From contig NC_063286.1 in NCBI RefSeq assembly GCF_910591885.1, forward strand, positions 372,001 to 436,000: a DNA stretch of 64,000 nt, written 5' to 3'. This DNA comes from Bombus terrestris (Eukaryota > Arthropoda > Insecta > Hymenoptera > Apidae). The position numbers and the translations under genes are program-made. Below, in pieces: positions 14,168 through 29,044 of this stretch (position 1 is the stretch's first letter; each line of letters starts with the position of its first letter). The notes beneath the pieces were generated by a model. That model was not told the DNA's origin. It was given only the letters and a program-made list of their open reading frames with translations, and searched no databases.

Positions 14168-14777
14168 TGTCGAATTGTCGTTTGGATTTCGAGCGCGAGA
14201 CGAATCTTCGTTAGCATTTGCCATCATGCTGTTCAATAAAGGTTGTATTTACATAAAATTATATTTCTTTACAAAGTTTGATAAATAATTAGTTTATCGG
14301 TTAACTAAGATAACAAACAATAAGTAAACAAATGCTTTAAATAATATTCTTGGGTTCTGTAACGAATCCACGGTCAATGGGAAACTTTCTGTACGTTTTA
14401 ATATATTTTGATAGCACACTGACACGTTCACTCTGGCACAGGGTTTCCCCAAGACTCACCCAAGACGATGACAGTAAACTCTCCAAGGAGATTGCAAAAT
14501 AAAGGACAGATACAGTTACATATATCAAATACATATTGATCGGGAATATCAACAAATTCCCAAGCGCCGTAACTAGGCAGTTCCACATAAACCAGCATTG
14601 CTCCTGATCAAGACTTGATTGTTTATACAGCGTATCCCTTAACACTGGAACCTCCTTTGTAAAACATTTCGTTCATCCCGTGACCGTGGCTACGTTCGGC
14701 GACCAGTTATGTCACCCCGAGCCCAAGTATTGAGAAATCTTCCAAAAGAAAGGCTCGATGTCTCTGCATCTCCGACA
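14168..14777. mobile_element. Transposable-element insertion, probable solo LTR
   Basis: A 610-bp non-satellite segment with clearly higher G+C. It starts TGTCG and ends CGACA, has TG...CA termini, and is flanked by 4-bp AGTA direct repeats. Deleting 610 plus 4 bp rejoins a normal AATAGTATATATCG monomer. The array phase also fits: phase 24 (mod 30) before, 8 after, and 614 mod 30 is 14. TG...CA ends with a 4-bp duplication fit an LTR of the Gypsy or BEL type; the inverted match stops at 5 bp, which argues against a DNA transposon with long inverted repeats. AATAAA occurs on the + strand at 14,235-14,240 and 14,498-14,503, but orientation is undecided. The longest open frame (14,337-14,645, minus, 102 codons) has a hydrophobic stretch at about residues 24-55 and resembles no family I recognise, so I do not call it a gene. 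Alternative: a small non-autonomous DNA element. Confidence 0.8.
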
Positions 14778-14781
14778 AGTA
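14778..14781. repeat. Target-site duplication, right (AGTA)
   Basis: Right member of the 4-bp duplication, followed directly by TATATCGTTATACG of the resumed array. Confidence 0.85.
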
Positions 14782-17425
14782 TATATCGTTATACGTTATA
14801 TAGTAATAGTATATAACGTTATACGTTATATAGTAATAGTATATAACGTTATACGTTATATAATAATAGTATATAACGTTATACGTTAATACGTAATAGT
14901 ATATATCGTTATACGTTATATAGTAATAGTATATAACGTTATGCGCTATATAGTAATAGTATATAACGTCATACGTTATATAGTATAAGTATATAACGTT
15001 ATACGTTATATAGTAATAGTATATAACGTTATACGTGATATGGTAATACTATATAACGTTATACGTTATATAGTAATAGTATATAACGCTATACGTTATA
15101 TAGTAATGGTATATAACGTTATACGTTATATAGTAATATTATATAACGTTATGCGTTATATAGTAATAGTATATAACGTTATACGTTATATAGTAATATT
15201 ATATAACGTTATACGTTATATAGTAATAGTATATAACGTTATGCGTTATATAGTAATAGTATATAACGTTATACGTTATATAGTAATAGTATATAACGTT
15301 ATGCGTTATATAGTAATAGTATATAACGTTATACGATAGTACGGAATAGTATATATCGTTATACGTTATATAGTAATAGTATATAACGTTATACGTTATA
15401 TAGTAATAGTATATAACGTTATGCGTTATATAGTAATAGTATATAACGTTATACGTTATATAGTAATAGTATATAACGTTATGCGTTATATAGTAATAGT
15501 ATATAACGTTATACGATAGTACGAAATAGTATATATCGTTATACGTTATATAGTAATAGTATATAACGTTATACGTTATATAGTAATGGTATATAACGTT
15601 ATGCGTTATATAGTAATAGTATATAACGTTATACGTTATATAGTAATATTATATAACGTTATACGTTATATAGTAATAGTATATAACGTTATGCGTTATA
15701 TAGTAATAGTATATAACGTTATACGTTATATAGTAATAGTATATAACGTTATGCGTTATATAGTAATAGTATATAACGTTATACGATAGTACGGAATAGT
15801 ATATATCGTTATACGTTATATAGTAATAGTATATAACGTTATACGTTAGTACGTAATAATATACAACGTTATACGTGATATGGCAATACTATATAACGTT
15901 ATACGTTATTACGTAATAGTATATAACGTTATACGTTATATAGTAATAGTATATAACGTTATACGTTATATAGTAATAGTATATAACGTTATACGTTATA
16001 TAGTAATATTATATAACGTTATACGTTATATAGTAATAGTATATAACGTTATACGTTATATAGTAATAGTATATAACGTTGTGCGTTATATAGTAATAGT
16101 ATATAACGTTATACGATAGTACGGAATAGTATATATCGTTATACGTTATATAGTAATAGTATATAACGTTATACGTTATATAGTAATAGTATATAACGTT
16201 ATACGTTATATAGTAATAGTATATAACGTTATACGTTATATAGTAATAGTATATAACGTTATACGTTATATAGTAATAGTATATAGCGTTATACGTTATA
16301 TAGTAATACTATATAACGTTATGCGTTATATAGTAATAGTATATAACGTTATACGATAGTACGAAATAGTATATATCGTTATACGTTATATAGTAATAGT
16401 ATATAACGTTATACGTTATATAGTAATAGTATATAACGTTATACGTTATATAGTAATTGTATATAACGTTATACGTTATTACGTAATATTATATAACGTT
16501 ATGCGTTATATAGTAATAGTATATAACGTTATACGATATATAGTAATAGTATATAACGTTATGCGTTATATAGTAATAGTATATAACGTTATACGATAGT
16601 ACGGAATAGTATATATCGTTATACGTTATATAGTAATAGTATATAACGTTATACGTTAGTACGTAATAATATAAAACGTTATACGTGATATGGCAATACT
16701 ATATAACGTTATACGTTATTACGTAATAGTATATAACGTTATACGTTATATAGTAATATTATATAACGTTATGCGTTATATAGTAATATTATATAACGTT
16801 ATACGTTATATAGTAATAGTATATAACGTTGTGCGTTATATAGTAATAGTTTATAACGTTATACGTTATATAGTAATAGTATATAACGTTATGCGTTATA
16901 TAGTAATAGTATATAACGTTATACGATAGTACGGAATAGTATATATCGTTATACGTTATATAGTAATAGTATATAACGTTATACGTTAGTACGTAATAAT
17001 ATACAACGTTATACGTGATATGGCAATACTATATAACGTTATACGTTATTACGTAATAGTATATAACGTTATACGTTATATAGTAATAGTATATAACGTT
17101 ATACGTTATATAGTAATAGTATATAACGTTATACGTTATATAGTAATATTATATAACGTTATGCGTTATATAGTAATAGTATATAACGTTATACGTTATA
17201 TAGTAATAGTATATAACGTTATGCGTTATATAGTAATAGTATATAACGTTATACGATAGTACGGAATAGTATATATCGTTATACGTTATATAGTAATAGT
17301 ATATAACGTTATACGTTATATAGTAATAGTATATAACGTTATACGTTATATAGTAATAGTATATAACGTTATACGTTATATAGTAATAGTATATAACGTT
17401 ATACGTTATATAGTAATAGTATAAC

Positions 17426-17448
17426 GTTATATACTATTACTATATAAC
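17426..17448 (-). other. Flipped 7-nt loop, with 9-bp loss
   Basis: The stem GTTATATA/TATATAAC is intact but the loop at 17,434-17,440 reads CTATTAC, the reverse complement of GTAATAG. The left junction (AATAGTATAACG) has lost 2 bp of the previous right arm and 7 bp of CGTTATA, shifting the phase by 9. Confidence 0.9.
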
Positions 17449-18528
17449 GTTATGCGTTATATAGTAATAGTATATAACGTTATACGATAGTACGAAATAG
17501 TATATATCGTTATACGTTATATGGTAATAGTATATAACGTTATACGTTATATAGTAATAGTATATAACGTTATACGTTATATAGTAATTGTATATAACGT
17601 TATACGTTATTACGTAATAGTATATAACGTTATGCGTTATATAGTAATAGTATATAACGTTATACGATATATAGTAATAGTATATAACGTTATGCGTTAT
17701 ATAGTAATAGTATATAACGTTATACGATAGTACGGAATAGTATATATCGTTATACGTTATATAGTAATAGTATATAACGTTATACGTTAGTACGTAATAA
17801 TATACAACGTTATACGTGATATGGCAATACTATATAACGTTATACGTTATTACGTAATAGTATATAACGTTATACGTTATATAGTAATATTATATAACGT
17901 TATGCGTTATATAGTAATATTATATAACGTTATACGTTATATAGTAATAGTATATAACGTTGTGCGTTATATAGTAATAGTTTATAACGTTATACGTTAT
18001 ATAGTAATAGTATATAACGTTATGCGTTATATAGTAATAGTATATAACGTTATACGATAGTACGGAATAGTATATATCGTTATACGTTATATAGTAATAG
18101 TATATAACGTTATACGTTAGTACGTAATAATATACAACGTTATACGTGATATGGCAATACTATATAACGTTATACGTTATTACGTAATAGTATATAACGT
18201 TATACGTTATATAGTAATAGTATATAACGTTATACGTTATATAGTAATAGTATATAACGTTATACGTTATATAGTAATATTATATAACGTTATGCGTTAT
18301 ATAGTAATAGTATATAACGTTATACGTTATATAGTAATAGTATATAACGTTATGCGTTATATAGTAATAGTATATAACGTTATACGATAGTACGGAATAG
18401 TATATATCGTTATACGTTATATAGTAATAGTATATAACGTTATACGTTATATAGTAATAGTATATAACGTTATACGTTATATAGTAATAGTATATAACGT
18501 TATACGTTATATAGTAATAGTATATAAC

Positions 18529-18551
18529 GTTATATACTATTACTATATAAC
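18529..18551 (-). other. Flipped 7-nt loop, with 7-bp loss
   Basis: Loop CTATTAC at 18,537-18,543 between intact arms. One of the two adjacent CGTTATA units is missing on the left, shifting the phase by 7. Confidence 0.9.
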
Positions 18552-20052
18552 GTTATGCGTTATATAGTAATAGTATATAACGTTATACGATAGTACGAAA
18601 TAGTATATATCGTTATACGTTATATGGTAATAGTATATAACGTTATACGTTATATAGTAATAGTATATAACGTTATACGTTATATAGTAATTGTATATAA
18701 CGTTATACGTTATTACGTAATATTATATAACGTTATGCGTTATATAGTAATAGTATATAACGTTATACGATATATAGTAATAGTATATAACGTTATGCGT
18801 TATATAGTAATAGTATATAACGTTATACGATAGTACGGAATAGTATATATCGTTATACGTTATATAGTAATAGTATATAACGTTATACGTTAGTACGTAA
18901 TAATATACAACGTTATACGTGATATGGCAATACTATATAACGTTATACGTTATTACGTAATAGTATATAACGTTATACGTTATATAGTAATATTATATAA
19001 CGTTATGCGTTATATAGTAATATTATATAACGTTATACGTTATATAGTAATAGTATATAACGTTGTGCGTTATATAGTAATAGTTTATAACGTTATACGT
19101 TATATAGTAATAGTATATAACGTTATGCGTTATATAGTAATAGTATATAACGTTATACGATAGTACGGAATAGTATATATCGTTATACGTTATATAGTAA
19201 TAGTATATAACGTTATACGTTAGTACGTAATAATATACAACGTTATACGTGATATGGCAATACTATATAACGTTATACGTTATTACGTAATAGTATATAA
19301 CGTTATACGTTATATAGTAATATTATATAACGTTATGCGTTATATAGTAATATTATATAACGTTATACGTTATATAGTAATAGTATATAACGTTATACGT
19401 TATATAGTAATATTATATAACGTTATGCGTTATATAGTAATATTATATAACGTTATACGTTATATAGTAATAGTATATAACGTTGTGCGTTATATAGTAA
19501 TAGTTTATAACGTTATACGTTATATAGTAATAGTATATAACGTTATGCGTTATATAGTAATAGTATATAACGTTATACGATAGTACGGAATAGTATATAT
19601 CGTTATACGTTATATAGTAATAGTATATAACGTTATACGTTAGTACGTAATAATATACAACGTTATACGTGATATGGCAATACTATATAACGTTATACGT
19701 TATTACGTAATAGTATATAACGTTATACGTTATATAGTAATAGTATATAACGTTATACGTTATATAGTAATAGTATATAACGTTATACGTTATATAGTAA
19801 TATTATATAACGTTATGCGTTATATAGTAATAGTATATAACGTTATACGTTATATAGTAATAGTATATAACGTTATGCGTTATATAGTAATAGTATATAA
19901 CGTTATACGATAGTACGGAATAGTATATATCGTTATACGTTATATAGTAATAGTATATAACGTTATACGTTATATAGTAATAGTATATAACGTTATACGT
20001 TATATAGTAATAGTATATAACGTTATACGTTATATAGTAATAGTATATAACG

Positions 20053-20081
20053 TATAACGTTATATACTATTACTATATAAC
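20053..20081 (-). other. Double loop flip (5-nt and 7-nt)
   Basis: The 5-nt loop at 20,053-20,057 reads TATAA (normally TTATA, between ACG and CGT) and the 7-nt loop at 20,067-20,073 reads CTATTAC. Unit length is unchanged, so both are in-place inversions. Inverting the whole unit at once would give a different order of the parts. Confidence 0.88.
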
Positions 20082-21948
20082 GTTATGCGTTATATAGTAA
20101 TAGTATATAACGTTATACGATAGTACGAAATAGTATATATCGTTATACGTTATATGGGAATAGTATATAACGTTATACGTTATATAGTAATAGTATATAA
20201 CGTTATACGTTATATAGTAATTGTATATAACGTTATACGTTATTACGTAATATTATATAACGTTATGCGTTATATAGTAATAGTATATAACGTTATACGA
20301 TATATAGTAATAGTATATAACGTTATGCGTTATATAGTAATAGTATATAACGTTATACGATAGTACGGAATAGTATATATCGTTATACGTTATATAGTAA
20401 TAGTATATAACGTTATACGTTAGTACGTAATAATATACAACGTTATACGTGATATGGCAATACTATATAACGTTATACGTTATTACGTAATAGTATATAA
20501 CGTTATACGTTATATAGTAATATTATATAACGTTATGCGTTATATAGTAATATTATATAACGTTATACGTTATATAGTAATAGTATATAACGTTGTGCGT
20601 TATATAGTAATAGTTTATAACGTTATACGTTATATAGTAATAGTATATAACGTTATGCGTTATATAGTAATAGTATATAACGTTATACGATAGTACGGAA
20701 TAGTATATATCGTTATACGTTATATAGTAATAGTATATAACGTTATACGTTAGTACGTAATAATATACAACGTTATACGTGATATGGCAATACTATATAA
20801 CGTTATACGTTATTACGTAATAGTATATAACGTTATACGTTATTACGTAATAGTATATAACGTTATACGTTATATAGTAATAGTATATAACGTTATACGT
20901 TATATAGTAATATTATATAACGTTATGCGTTATATAGTAATAGTTTATAACGTTATACGTTATATAGTAATAGTATATAACGTTATGCGTTATATAGTAA
21001 TAGTATATAACGTTATACGATAGTACGGAATAGTATATATCGTTATACGTTATATAGTAATAGTATATAACGTTATACGTTATATAGTAATAGTATATAA
21101 CGTTATACGTTATATAGTAATAGTATATAACGTTATACGTTATATAGTAATAGTATATAACGTTATGCGTTATATAGTAATAGTATATAACGTTATACGA
21201 TAGTACGAAATAGTATATATCGTTATACGTTATATAGTAATAGTATATAACGTTATACGTTATATAGTAATAGTATATAACGTTATACGTTATATAGTAA
21301 TAGTATATAACGTTATACGTTATATAGTAATAGTATATAACGTTATGCGTTATATAGTAATTGTATATAACGTTATACGTTATTACGTAATATTATATAA
21401 CGTTATGCGTTATATAGTAATAGTATATAACGTTATACGTTATATAGTAATAGTATATAACGTTATGCGTTATATAGTAATAGTATATAACGTTATACGA
21501 TAGTACGGAATAGTATATATCGTTATACGTTATATAGTAATAGTATATAACGTTATACGTTAGTACGTAATAATATACAACGTTATACGTGATATGGCAA
21601 TACTATATAACGTTATACGTTATTACGTAATAGTATATAACGTTATACGTTATATAGTAATAGTATATAACGTTATACGTTATATAGTAAGAGTATATAA
21701 CGTTATACGTTATATAGTAATATTATATAACGTTATGCGTTATATAGTAATAGTATATAACGTTGTACGTTATATAGTAATAGTATATAACGTTATGCGT
21801 TATATAGTAATAGTATATAACGTTATACGATAGTACGGAATAGTATATATCGTTATACGTTATATAGTAATAGTATATAACGTTATACGTTATATAGTAA
21901 TAGTATATAACGTTATACGTTATATAGTAATAGTATATAGCGTTATAC

Positions 21949-21971
21949 GTTATATACTATTACTATATAAC
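21949..21971 (-). other. Flipped 7-nt loop, pure inversion
   Basis: Loop CTATTAC at 21,957-21,963 with both arms and unit length unchanged. It is preceded by the variant TATAGCG and followed by GTTGTGCG. Confidence 0.9.
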
Positions 21972-22698
21972 GTTGTGCGTTATATAGTAATAGTTTATAA
22001 CGTTATACGATAGTACGGAATAGTATATATCGTTATACGTTATATAGTGATAGTATATAACGTTATACGTTATATAGTAATAGTATATAACGTTATACGT
22101 TATATAGTAATAGTATATAACGTTATACGATAGTACGGAATAGTATATATCGTTATACGTTATATAGTAATAGTATATAACGTTATACGTTAGTACGTAA
22201 TAATATACAACGTTATACGTGATATGGCAATACTATATAACGTTATACGTTATTACGTAATAGTATATAACGTTATACGTTATATAGTAATATTATATAA
22301 CGTTATGCGTTATATAGTAATAGTATATAACGCTATACGTTATATAGTAATAGTATATAACGTTGTGCGTTATATAGTAATAGTTTATAACGTTATACGA
22401 TAGTACGGAATAGTATATATCGTTATACGTTATATAGTGATAGTATATAACGTTATACGTTATATAGTAATAGTATATAACGTTATACGTTATATAGTAA
22501 TAGTATATAACGTTATACGTTAGTACGTAATAATATACAACGTTATACGTGATATGGCAATACTATATAACGTTATACGTTATTACGTAATAGTATATAA
22601 CGTTATGCGTTATATAGTAATAGTATATAACGTCATCCGTTATATAGTATAAGTATATAACGTTATACGTTATGTAGTAATAGTATATAACGTTATAC

Positions 22699-22721
22699 GT
22701 TATATACTATTACTATATAAC
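22699..22721 (-). other. Flipped 7-nt loop, pure inversion
   Basis: Loop CTATTAC at 22,707-22,713, arms and unit length unchanged. It lies directly after a TTATGTAG monomer. Confidence 0.9.
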
Positions 22722-25700
22722 GTTATGCGTTATATAGTAATATTATATAACGTTATGCGTTATATAGTAATAGTATATAACGTTATACGTTATATAGTAA
22801 TAGTATATAACGTCATCCGTTATATAGTATAAGTATATAACGTTATACGTTATGTAGTAATAGTATATAACGTTATACGTTATATAGTAATATTATATAA
22901 CGTTATGCGTTATATAGTAATATTATATAACGTTATGCGTTATATAGTAATAGTATATAACGTTATACGTTATGTAGTAATAGTATATAACGTTATACGT
23001 TATATAGTAATATTATATAACGTTATACGTTATATAGTAATGGTATATAACGTTATGCGTTATATAGTAATAGTATATAACGTTATACGTTAATACGTAA
23101 TAGTATATAACGTTATGCGTTATATAGTAATAGCATATAACGTCATCCGTTATATAGTATAAGTATATAACGTTATACGTTATGTAGTAATAGTATATAA
23201 CGTTATACGTTATATAGTAATAGTATATAACGTTATACGTTATATAGTAATTGTATATAACGTTATACGTTATTACGTAATATTATATAACGTTGTGCGT
23301 TATATAGTAATAGTATATAACGTTATACGATAGTACGGAATAGTATATACCGTTATACGTTATATAGTAATAGTATATAACGTTATACGTTATATAGTAA
23401 TAGTATATAACGTTATACGTTATATAGTAATAGTATATAACGTTATACGTTATATAGTAATAGTATATAACGTTATACGTTATATAGTAATAGTATATAA
23501 CGTTATACGATAGTACGGAATAGTATATATCGTTATACGTTATATAGTAATAGTATATAACGTTATACGTTAGTACGTAATAATATACAACGTTATACGT
23601 GATATGGCAATACTATATAACGTTATACGTTATTACGTAATAGTATATAACGTTATACGTTATATAGTAATATTATATAACGTTATGCGTTATATAGTAA
23701 TATTATATAACGTTATACGTTATATAGTAATAGTATATAACGTTGTGCGTTATATAGTAATAGTTTATAACGTTATACGTTATATAGTAATAGTATATAA
23801 CGTTATGCGTTATATAGTAATAGTATATAACGTTATACGATAGAACGGAATAGTATATATCGTTATACGTTATATAGTAATAGTATATAACGTTATACGT
23901 TAGTACGTAATAATATACAACGTTATACGTGATATGGCAATACTATATAACGTTATACGTTATTACGTAATAGTATATAACGTTATACGTTATATAGTAA
24001 TAGTATATAACGTTATACGTTATATAGTAATAGTATATAACGTTATACGTTATATAGTAATAGTATATAACGTTATGCGTTATATAGTAATAGTATATAA
24101 CGTTATACGATAGTACGGAATAGTATATATCGTTATACGTTATATAGTAATAGTATATAACGTTATACGTTATATAGTAATAGTATATAACGTTATACGT
24201 TATATAGTAATAGTATATAACGTTATACGTTATATAGTAATAGTATATAACGTTATACGTTATATAGTAATAGTATATAACGTTATGCGTTATATAGTAA
24301 TAGTATATAACGTTATACGATAGTACGAAATAGTATATATCGTTATACGTTATATAGTAATAGTATATAACGTTATACGTTATATAGTAATAGTATATAA
24401 CGTTATGCGTTATATAGTAATTGTATATAACGTTATACGTTATTACGTAATATTATATAACGTTATGCGTTATATAGTAATAGTATATAACGTTATACAT
24501 TATATAGTAATAGTATATAACGTTATGCGTTATATAGTAATAGTATATAACGTTATACGATAGTACGGAATAGTATATATCGTTATACGTTATATAGTAA
24601 TAGTATATAACGTTATACGTTAGTACGTAATAATATACAACGTCATACGTGATATGGCAATACTATATAACGTTATACGTTATTACGTAATAGTATATAA
24701 CGTTATACGTTATATAGTAATAGTATATAACGTTATACGTTATATAGTAATAGTATATAGCGTTATACGTTATATAGTAATACTATATAACGTTGTGCGT
24801 TATATAGTAATAGTTTATAACGTTATACGATAGTACGGAATAGTATATATCGTTATACGTTATATAGTGATAGTATATAACGTTATACGTTATATAGTAA
24901 TAGTATATAACGTTATACGTTATATAGTAATAGTATATAACGTTATACGTTATATAGTAATAGTATATAACGTTATACGATAGTACGGAATAGTATATAT
25001 CGTTATACGTTATATAGTAATAGTATATAACGTTATACGTTATATAGTAATAGTATATGACGTTATACGTTATATAGTAATAGTATATAACGTTATGCGT
25101 TATATAGTAATAGTATTTAACGTTATACGATAGTACGAAATAGTATATAACGTTATACGTTATATAGTAATAGTATATAACGTTATACGTTATATAGTAA
25201 TAGTATATAACGTTATACGTTATATAGTAATAGTATATAACGTTATACGTTATATAGTAATAGTATATAGCGTTATACGTTATATAGTAATACTATATAA
25301 CGTTATGCGTTATATAGTAATAGTATATAACGTTATACGATAGTACGAAATAGTATATATCGTTATACGTTATATGGTAATAGTATATAACGTTATACGT
25401 TATATAGTAATAGTATATAACGTTATACGTTATATAGTAATTGTATATAACGTTATACGTTATTACGTAATATTATATAACGTTATGCGTTATATAGTAA
25501 TAGTATATAACGTTATACGATATATAGTAATAGTATATAACGTTATGCGTTATATAGTAATAGTATATAACGTTATACGATAGTACGGAATAGTATATAT
25601 CGTTATACGTTATATAGTAATAGTATATAACGTTATACGTTAGTACGTAATAATATACAACGTTATACGTGATATGGCAATACTATATAACGTTATACGT

Positions 25701-26382
25701 TATTACGTAATAGTATATAACGTTATACGTTATATAGTAATATTATATAACGTTATGCGTTATATAGTAATATTATATAACGTTATACGTTATATAGTAA
25801 TAGTATATAACGTTGTGCGTTATATAGTAATAGTTTATAACGTTATACGTTATATAGTAATAGTATATAACGTTATGCGTTATATAGTAATAGTATATAA
25901 CGTTATACGATAGTACGGAATAGTATATATCGTTATACGTTATATAGTAATAGTATATAACGTTATACGTTAGTACGTAATAATATACAACGTTATACGT
26001 GATATGGCAATACTATATAACGTTATACGTTATTACGTAATAGTATATAACGTTATACGTTATATAGTAATAGTATATAACGTTATACGTTATATAGTAA
26101 TAGTATATAACGTTATACGTTATATAGTAATATTATATAACGTTATGCGTTATATAGTAATAGTATATAACGTTATACGTTATATAGTAATAGTATATAA
26201 CGTTATGCGTTATATAGTAATAGTATATAACGTTATACGATAGTACGGAATAGTATATATCGTTATACGTTATATAGTAATAGTATATAACGTTATACGT
26301 TATATAGTAATAGTATATAACGTTATACGTTATATAGTAATAGTATATAACGTTATACGTTATATAGTAATAGTATATAACG

Positions 26383-26411
26383 TATAACGTTATATACTAT
26401 TACTATATAAC
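26383..26411 (-). other. Double loop flip (5-nt and 7-nt)
   Basis: TATAA at 26,383-26,387 and CTATTAC at 26,397-26,403. This is the 6,330-bp partner of the site at 20,053-20,081 and looks identical. Confidence 0.88.
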
Positions 26412-28271
26412 GTTATGCGTTATATAGTAATAGTATATAACGTTATACGATAGTACGAAATAGTATATATCGTTATACGTTATATGGTAATAGTATATAA
26501 CGTTATACGTTATATAGTAATAGTATATAACGTTATACGTTATATAGTAATTGTATATAACGTTATACGTTATTACGTAATATTATATAACGTTATGCGT
26601 TATATAGTAATAGTATATAACGTTATACGATATATAGTAATAGTATATAACGTTATGCGTTATATAGTAATAGTATATAACGTTATACGATAGTACGGAA
26701 TAGTATATATCGTTATACGTTATATAGTAATAGTATATAACGTTATACGTTAGTACGTAATAATATAAAACGTTATACGTGATATGGCAATACTATATAA
26801 CGTTATACGTTATTACGTAATAGTATATAACGTTATACGTTATATAGTAATATTATATAACGTTATACGTTATATAGTAATATTATATAACGTTATACGT
26901 TATATAGTAATAGTATATAACGTTGTGCGTTATATAGTAATAGTTTATAACGTTATACGTTATATAGTAATAGTATATAACGTTATGCGTTATATAGTAA
27001 TAGTATATAACGTTATACGATAGTACGGAATAGTATATATCGTTATACGTTATATAGTAATAGTATATAACGTTATACGTTAGTACGTAATAATATACAA
27101 CGTTATACGTGATATGGCAATACTATATAACGTTATACGTTATTACGTAATAGTATATAACGTTATACGTTATTACGTAATAGTATATAACGTTATACGT
27201 TATATAGTAATAGTATATAACGTTATACGTTATATAGTAATATTATATAACGTTATGCGTTATATAGTAATAGTTTATAACGTTATACGTTATATAGTAA
27301 TAGTATATAACGTTATGCGTTATATAGTAATAGTATATAACGTTATACGATAGTACGGAATAGTATATATCGTTATACGTTATATAGTAATAGTATATAA
27401 CGTTATACGTTATATAGTAATAGTATATAACGTTATACGTTATATAGTAATAGTATATAACGTTATACGTTATATAGTAATAGTATATAACGTTATGCGT
27501 TATATAGTAATAGTATATAACGTTATACGATAGTACGAAATAGTATATATCGTTATACGTTATATAGTAATAGTATATAACGTTATACGTTATATAGTAA
27601 TAGTATATAACGTTATACGTTATATAGTAATAGTATATAACGTTATACGTTATATAGTAATAGTATATAACGTTATGCGTTATATAGTAATTGTATATAA
27701 CGTTATACGTTATTACGTAATATTATATAACGTTATGCGTTATATAGTAATAGTATATAACGTTATACGTTATATAGTAATAGTATATAACGTTATGCGT
27801 TATATAGTAATAGTATATAACGTTATACGATAGTACGGAATAGTATATATCGTTATACGTTATATAGTAATAGTATATAACGTTATACGTTAGTACGTAA
27901 TAATATACAACGTTATACGTGATATGGCAATACTATATAACGTTATACGTTATTACGTAATAGTATATAACGTTATACGTTATATAGTAATAGTATATAA
28001 CGTTATACGTTATATAGTAAGAGTATATAACGTTATACGTTATATAGTAATAGTATATAACGTTATGCGTTATATAGTAATAGTATATAACGTTGTACGT
28101 TATATAGTAATAGTATATAACGTTATGCGTTATATAGTAATAGTATATAACGTTATACGATAGTACGGAATAGTATATATCGTTATACGTTATATAGTAA
28201 TAGTATATAACGTTATACGTTATATAGTAATAGTATATAACGTTATACGTTATATAGTAATAGTATATAAC

Positions 28272-28294
28272 GTTATATACTATTACTATATAAC
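28272..28294 (-). other. Flipped 7-nt loop, with 7-bp loss
   Basis: Loop CTATTAC at 28,280-28,286. Partner of 21,949 in the 6.33-kb duplication, but one CGTTATA unit is missing and the TATAGCG variant is gone. Confidence 0.9.
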
Positions 28295-29015
28295 GTTGTG
28301 CGTTATATAGTAATAGTTTATAACGTTATACGATAGTACGGAATAGTATATATCGTTATACGTTATATAGTGATAGTATATAACGTTATACGTTATATAG
28401 TAATAGTATATAACGTTATACGTTATATAGTAATAGTATATAACGTTATACGATAGTACGGAATAGTATATATCGTTATACGTTATATAGTAATAGTATA
28501 TAACGTTATACGTTAGTACGTAATAATATACAACGTTATACGTGATATGGCAATACTATATAACGTTATACGTTATTACGTAATAGTATATAACGTTATA
28601 CGTTATATAGTAATATTATATAACGTTATGCGTTATATAGTAATAGTATATAACGCTATACGTTATATAGTAATAGTATATAACGTTGTGCGTTATATAG
28701 TAATAGTTTATAACGTTATACGATAGTACGGAATAGTATATATCGTTATACGTTATATAGTGATAGTATATAACGTTATACGTTATATAGTAATAGTATA
28801 TAACGTTATACGTTATATAGTAATAGTATATAACGTTATACGTTAGTACGTAATAATATACAACGTTATACGTGATATGGCAATACTATATAACGTTATA
28901 CGTTATTACGTAATAGTATATAACGTTATGCGTTATATAGTAATAGTATATAACGTCATCCGTTATATAGTATAAGTATATAACGTTATACGTTATGTAG
29001 TAATAGTATATAACG

Positions 29016-29044
29016 TATAACGTTATATACTATTACTATATAAC
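29016..29044 (-). other. Double loop flip (5-nt and 7-nt)
   Basis: TATAA at 29,016-29,020 and CTATTAC at 29,030-29,036. Partner of 22,699, where only the 7-nt loop is flipped. Confidence 0.88.

Larger units (their letters stand above)
13485..15708 (+). repeat. Island-bearing duplicon, copy 1
   Basis: I see no difference from 33,420-35,643 (offset 19,935), covering the 610-bp island and more than 1.6 kb of satellite. The first differences are 13,484 (T against G) on the left and 15,709 (G against T) on the right. Looser homology continues left to about 11,810 (partner 31,370) with whole-monomer indels (offset 19,551, then 19,251, then 19,221). Confidence 0.9.
19400..25140 (+). repeat. 6.33-kb-spaced duplication, copy 1
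   Basis: Colinear with 25,730-31,463 at offset 6,330, changing to 6,323 after the 7-bp deletion near 28,272. Shared rare variants include TAAGAGTAT (21,691 and 28,021), GTTGTACG, the TCATCCG/TAGTATAAG cluster (22,634-22,650 and 28,957-28,973), GATAGAACGGAA (about 23,840 and 30,163) and AGTATTTAAC (25,114 and 31,437). Single-base differences are few, for example GTCATACG at 24,641-24,650 against GTTATACG in copy 2. Boundaries are approximate. Confidence 0.88.

Noticed and set aside
14045..14236. 63-codon minus-strand open frame across the left end of the island (also 33,980-34,171)
   Set aside because: It joins element sequence to satellite sequence across the insertion point and is a chance fusion.
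14337..14645. 102-codon minus-strand open frame in the island (also 34,272-34,580)
   Set aside because: It has no recognisable domain beyond a hydrophobic stretch, lies inside a probable LTR, and its conservation between copies is explained by recent duplication of the whole segment.
14693..14705. TGGTCGCCGAACG on the minus strand, resembling a retrotransposon primer-binding site
   Set aside because: A primer-binding site should lie just outside an LTR. This is inside the 610-bp unit, 72 bp from the end, with no internal region beside it.
14168..14777. Island as a DNA transposon or MITE
   Set aside because: Inverted terminal identity is only 5 bp and the ends are TG...CA, which fits an LTR better; not fully excluded.
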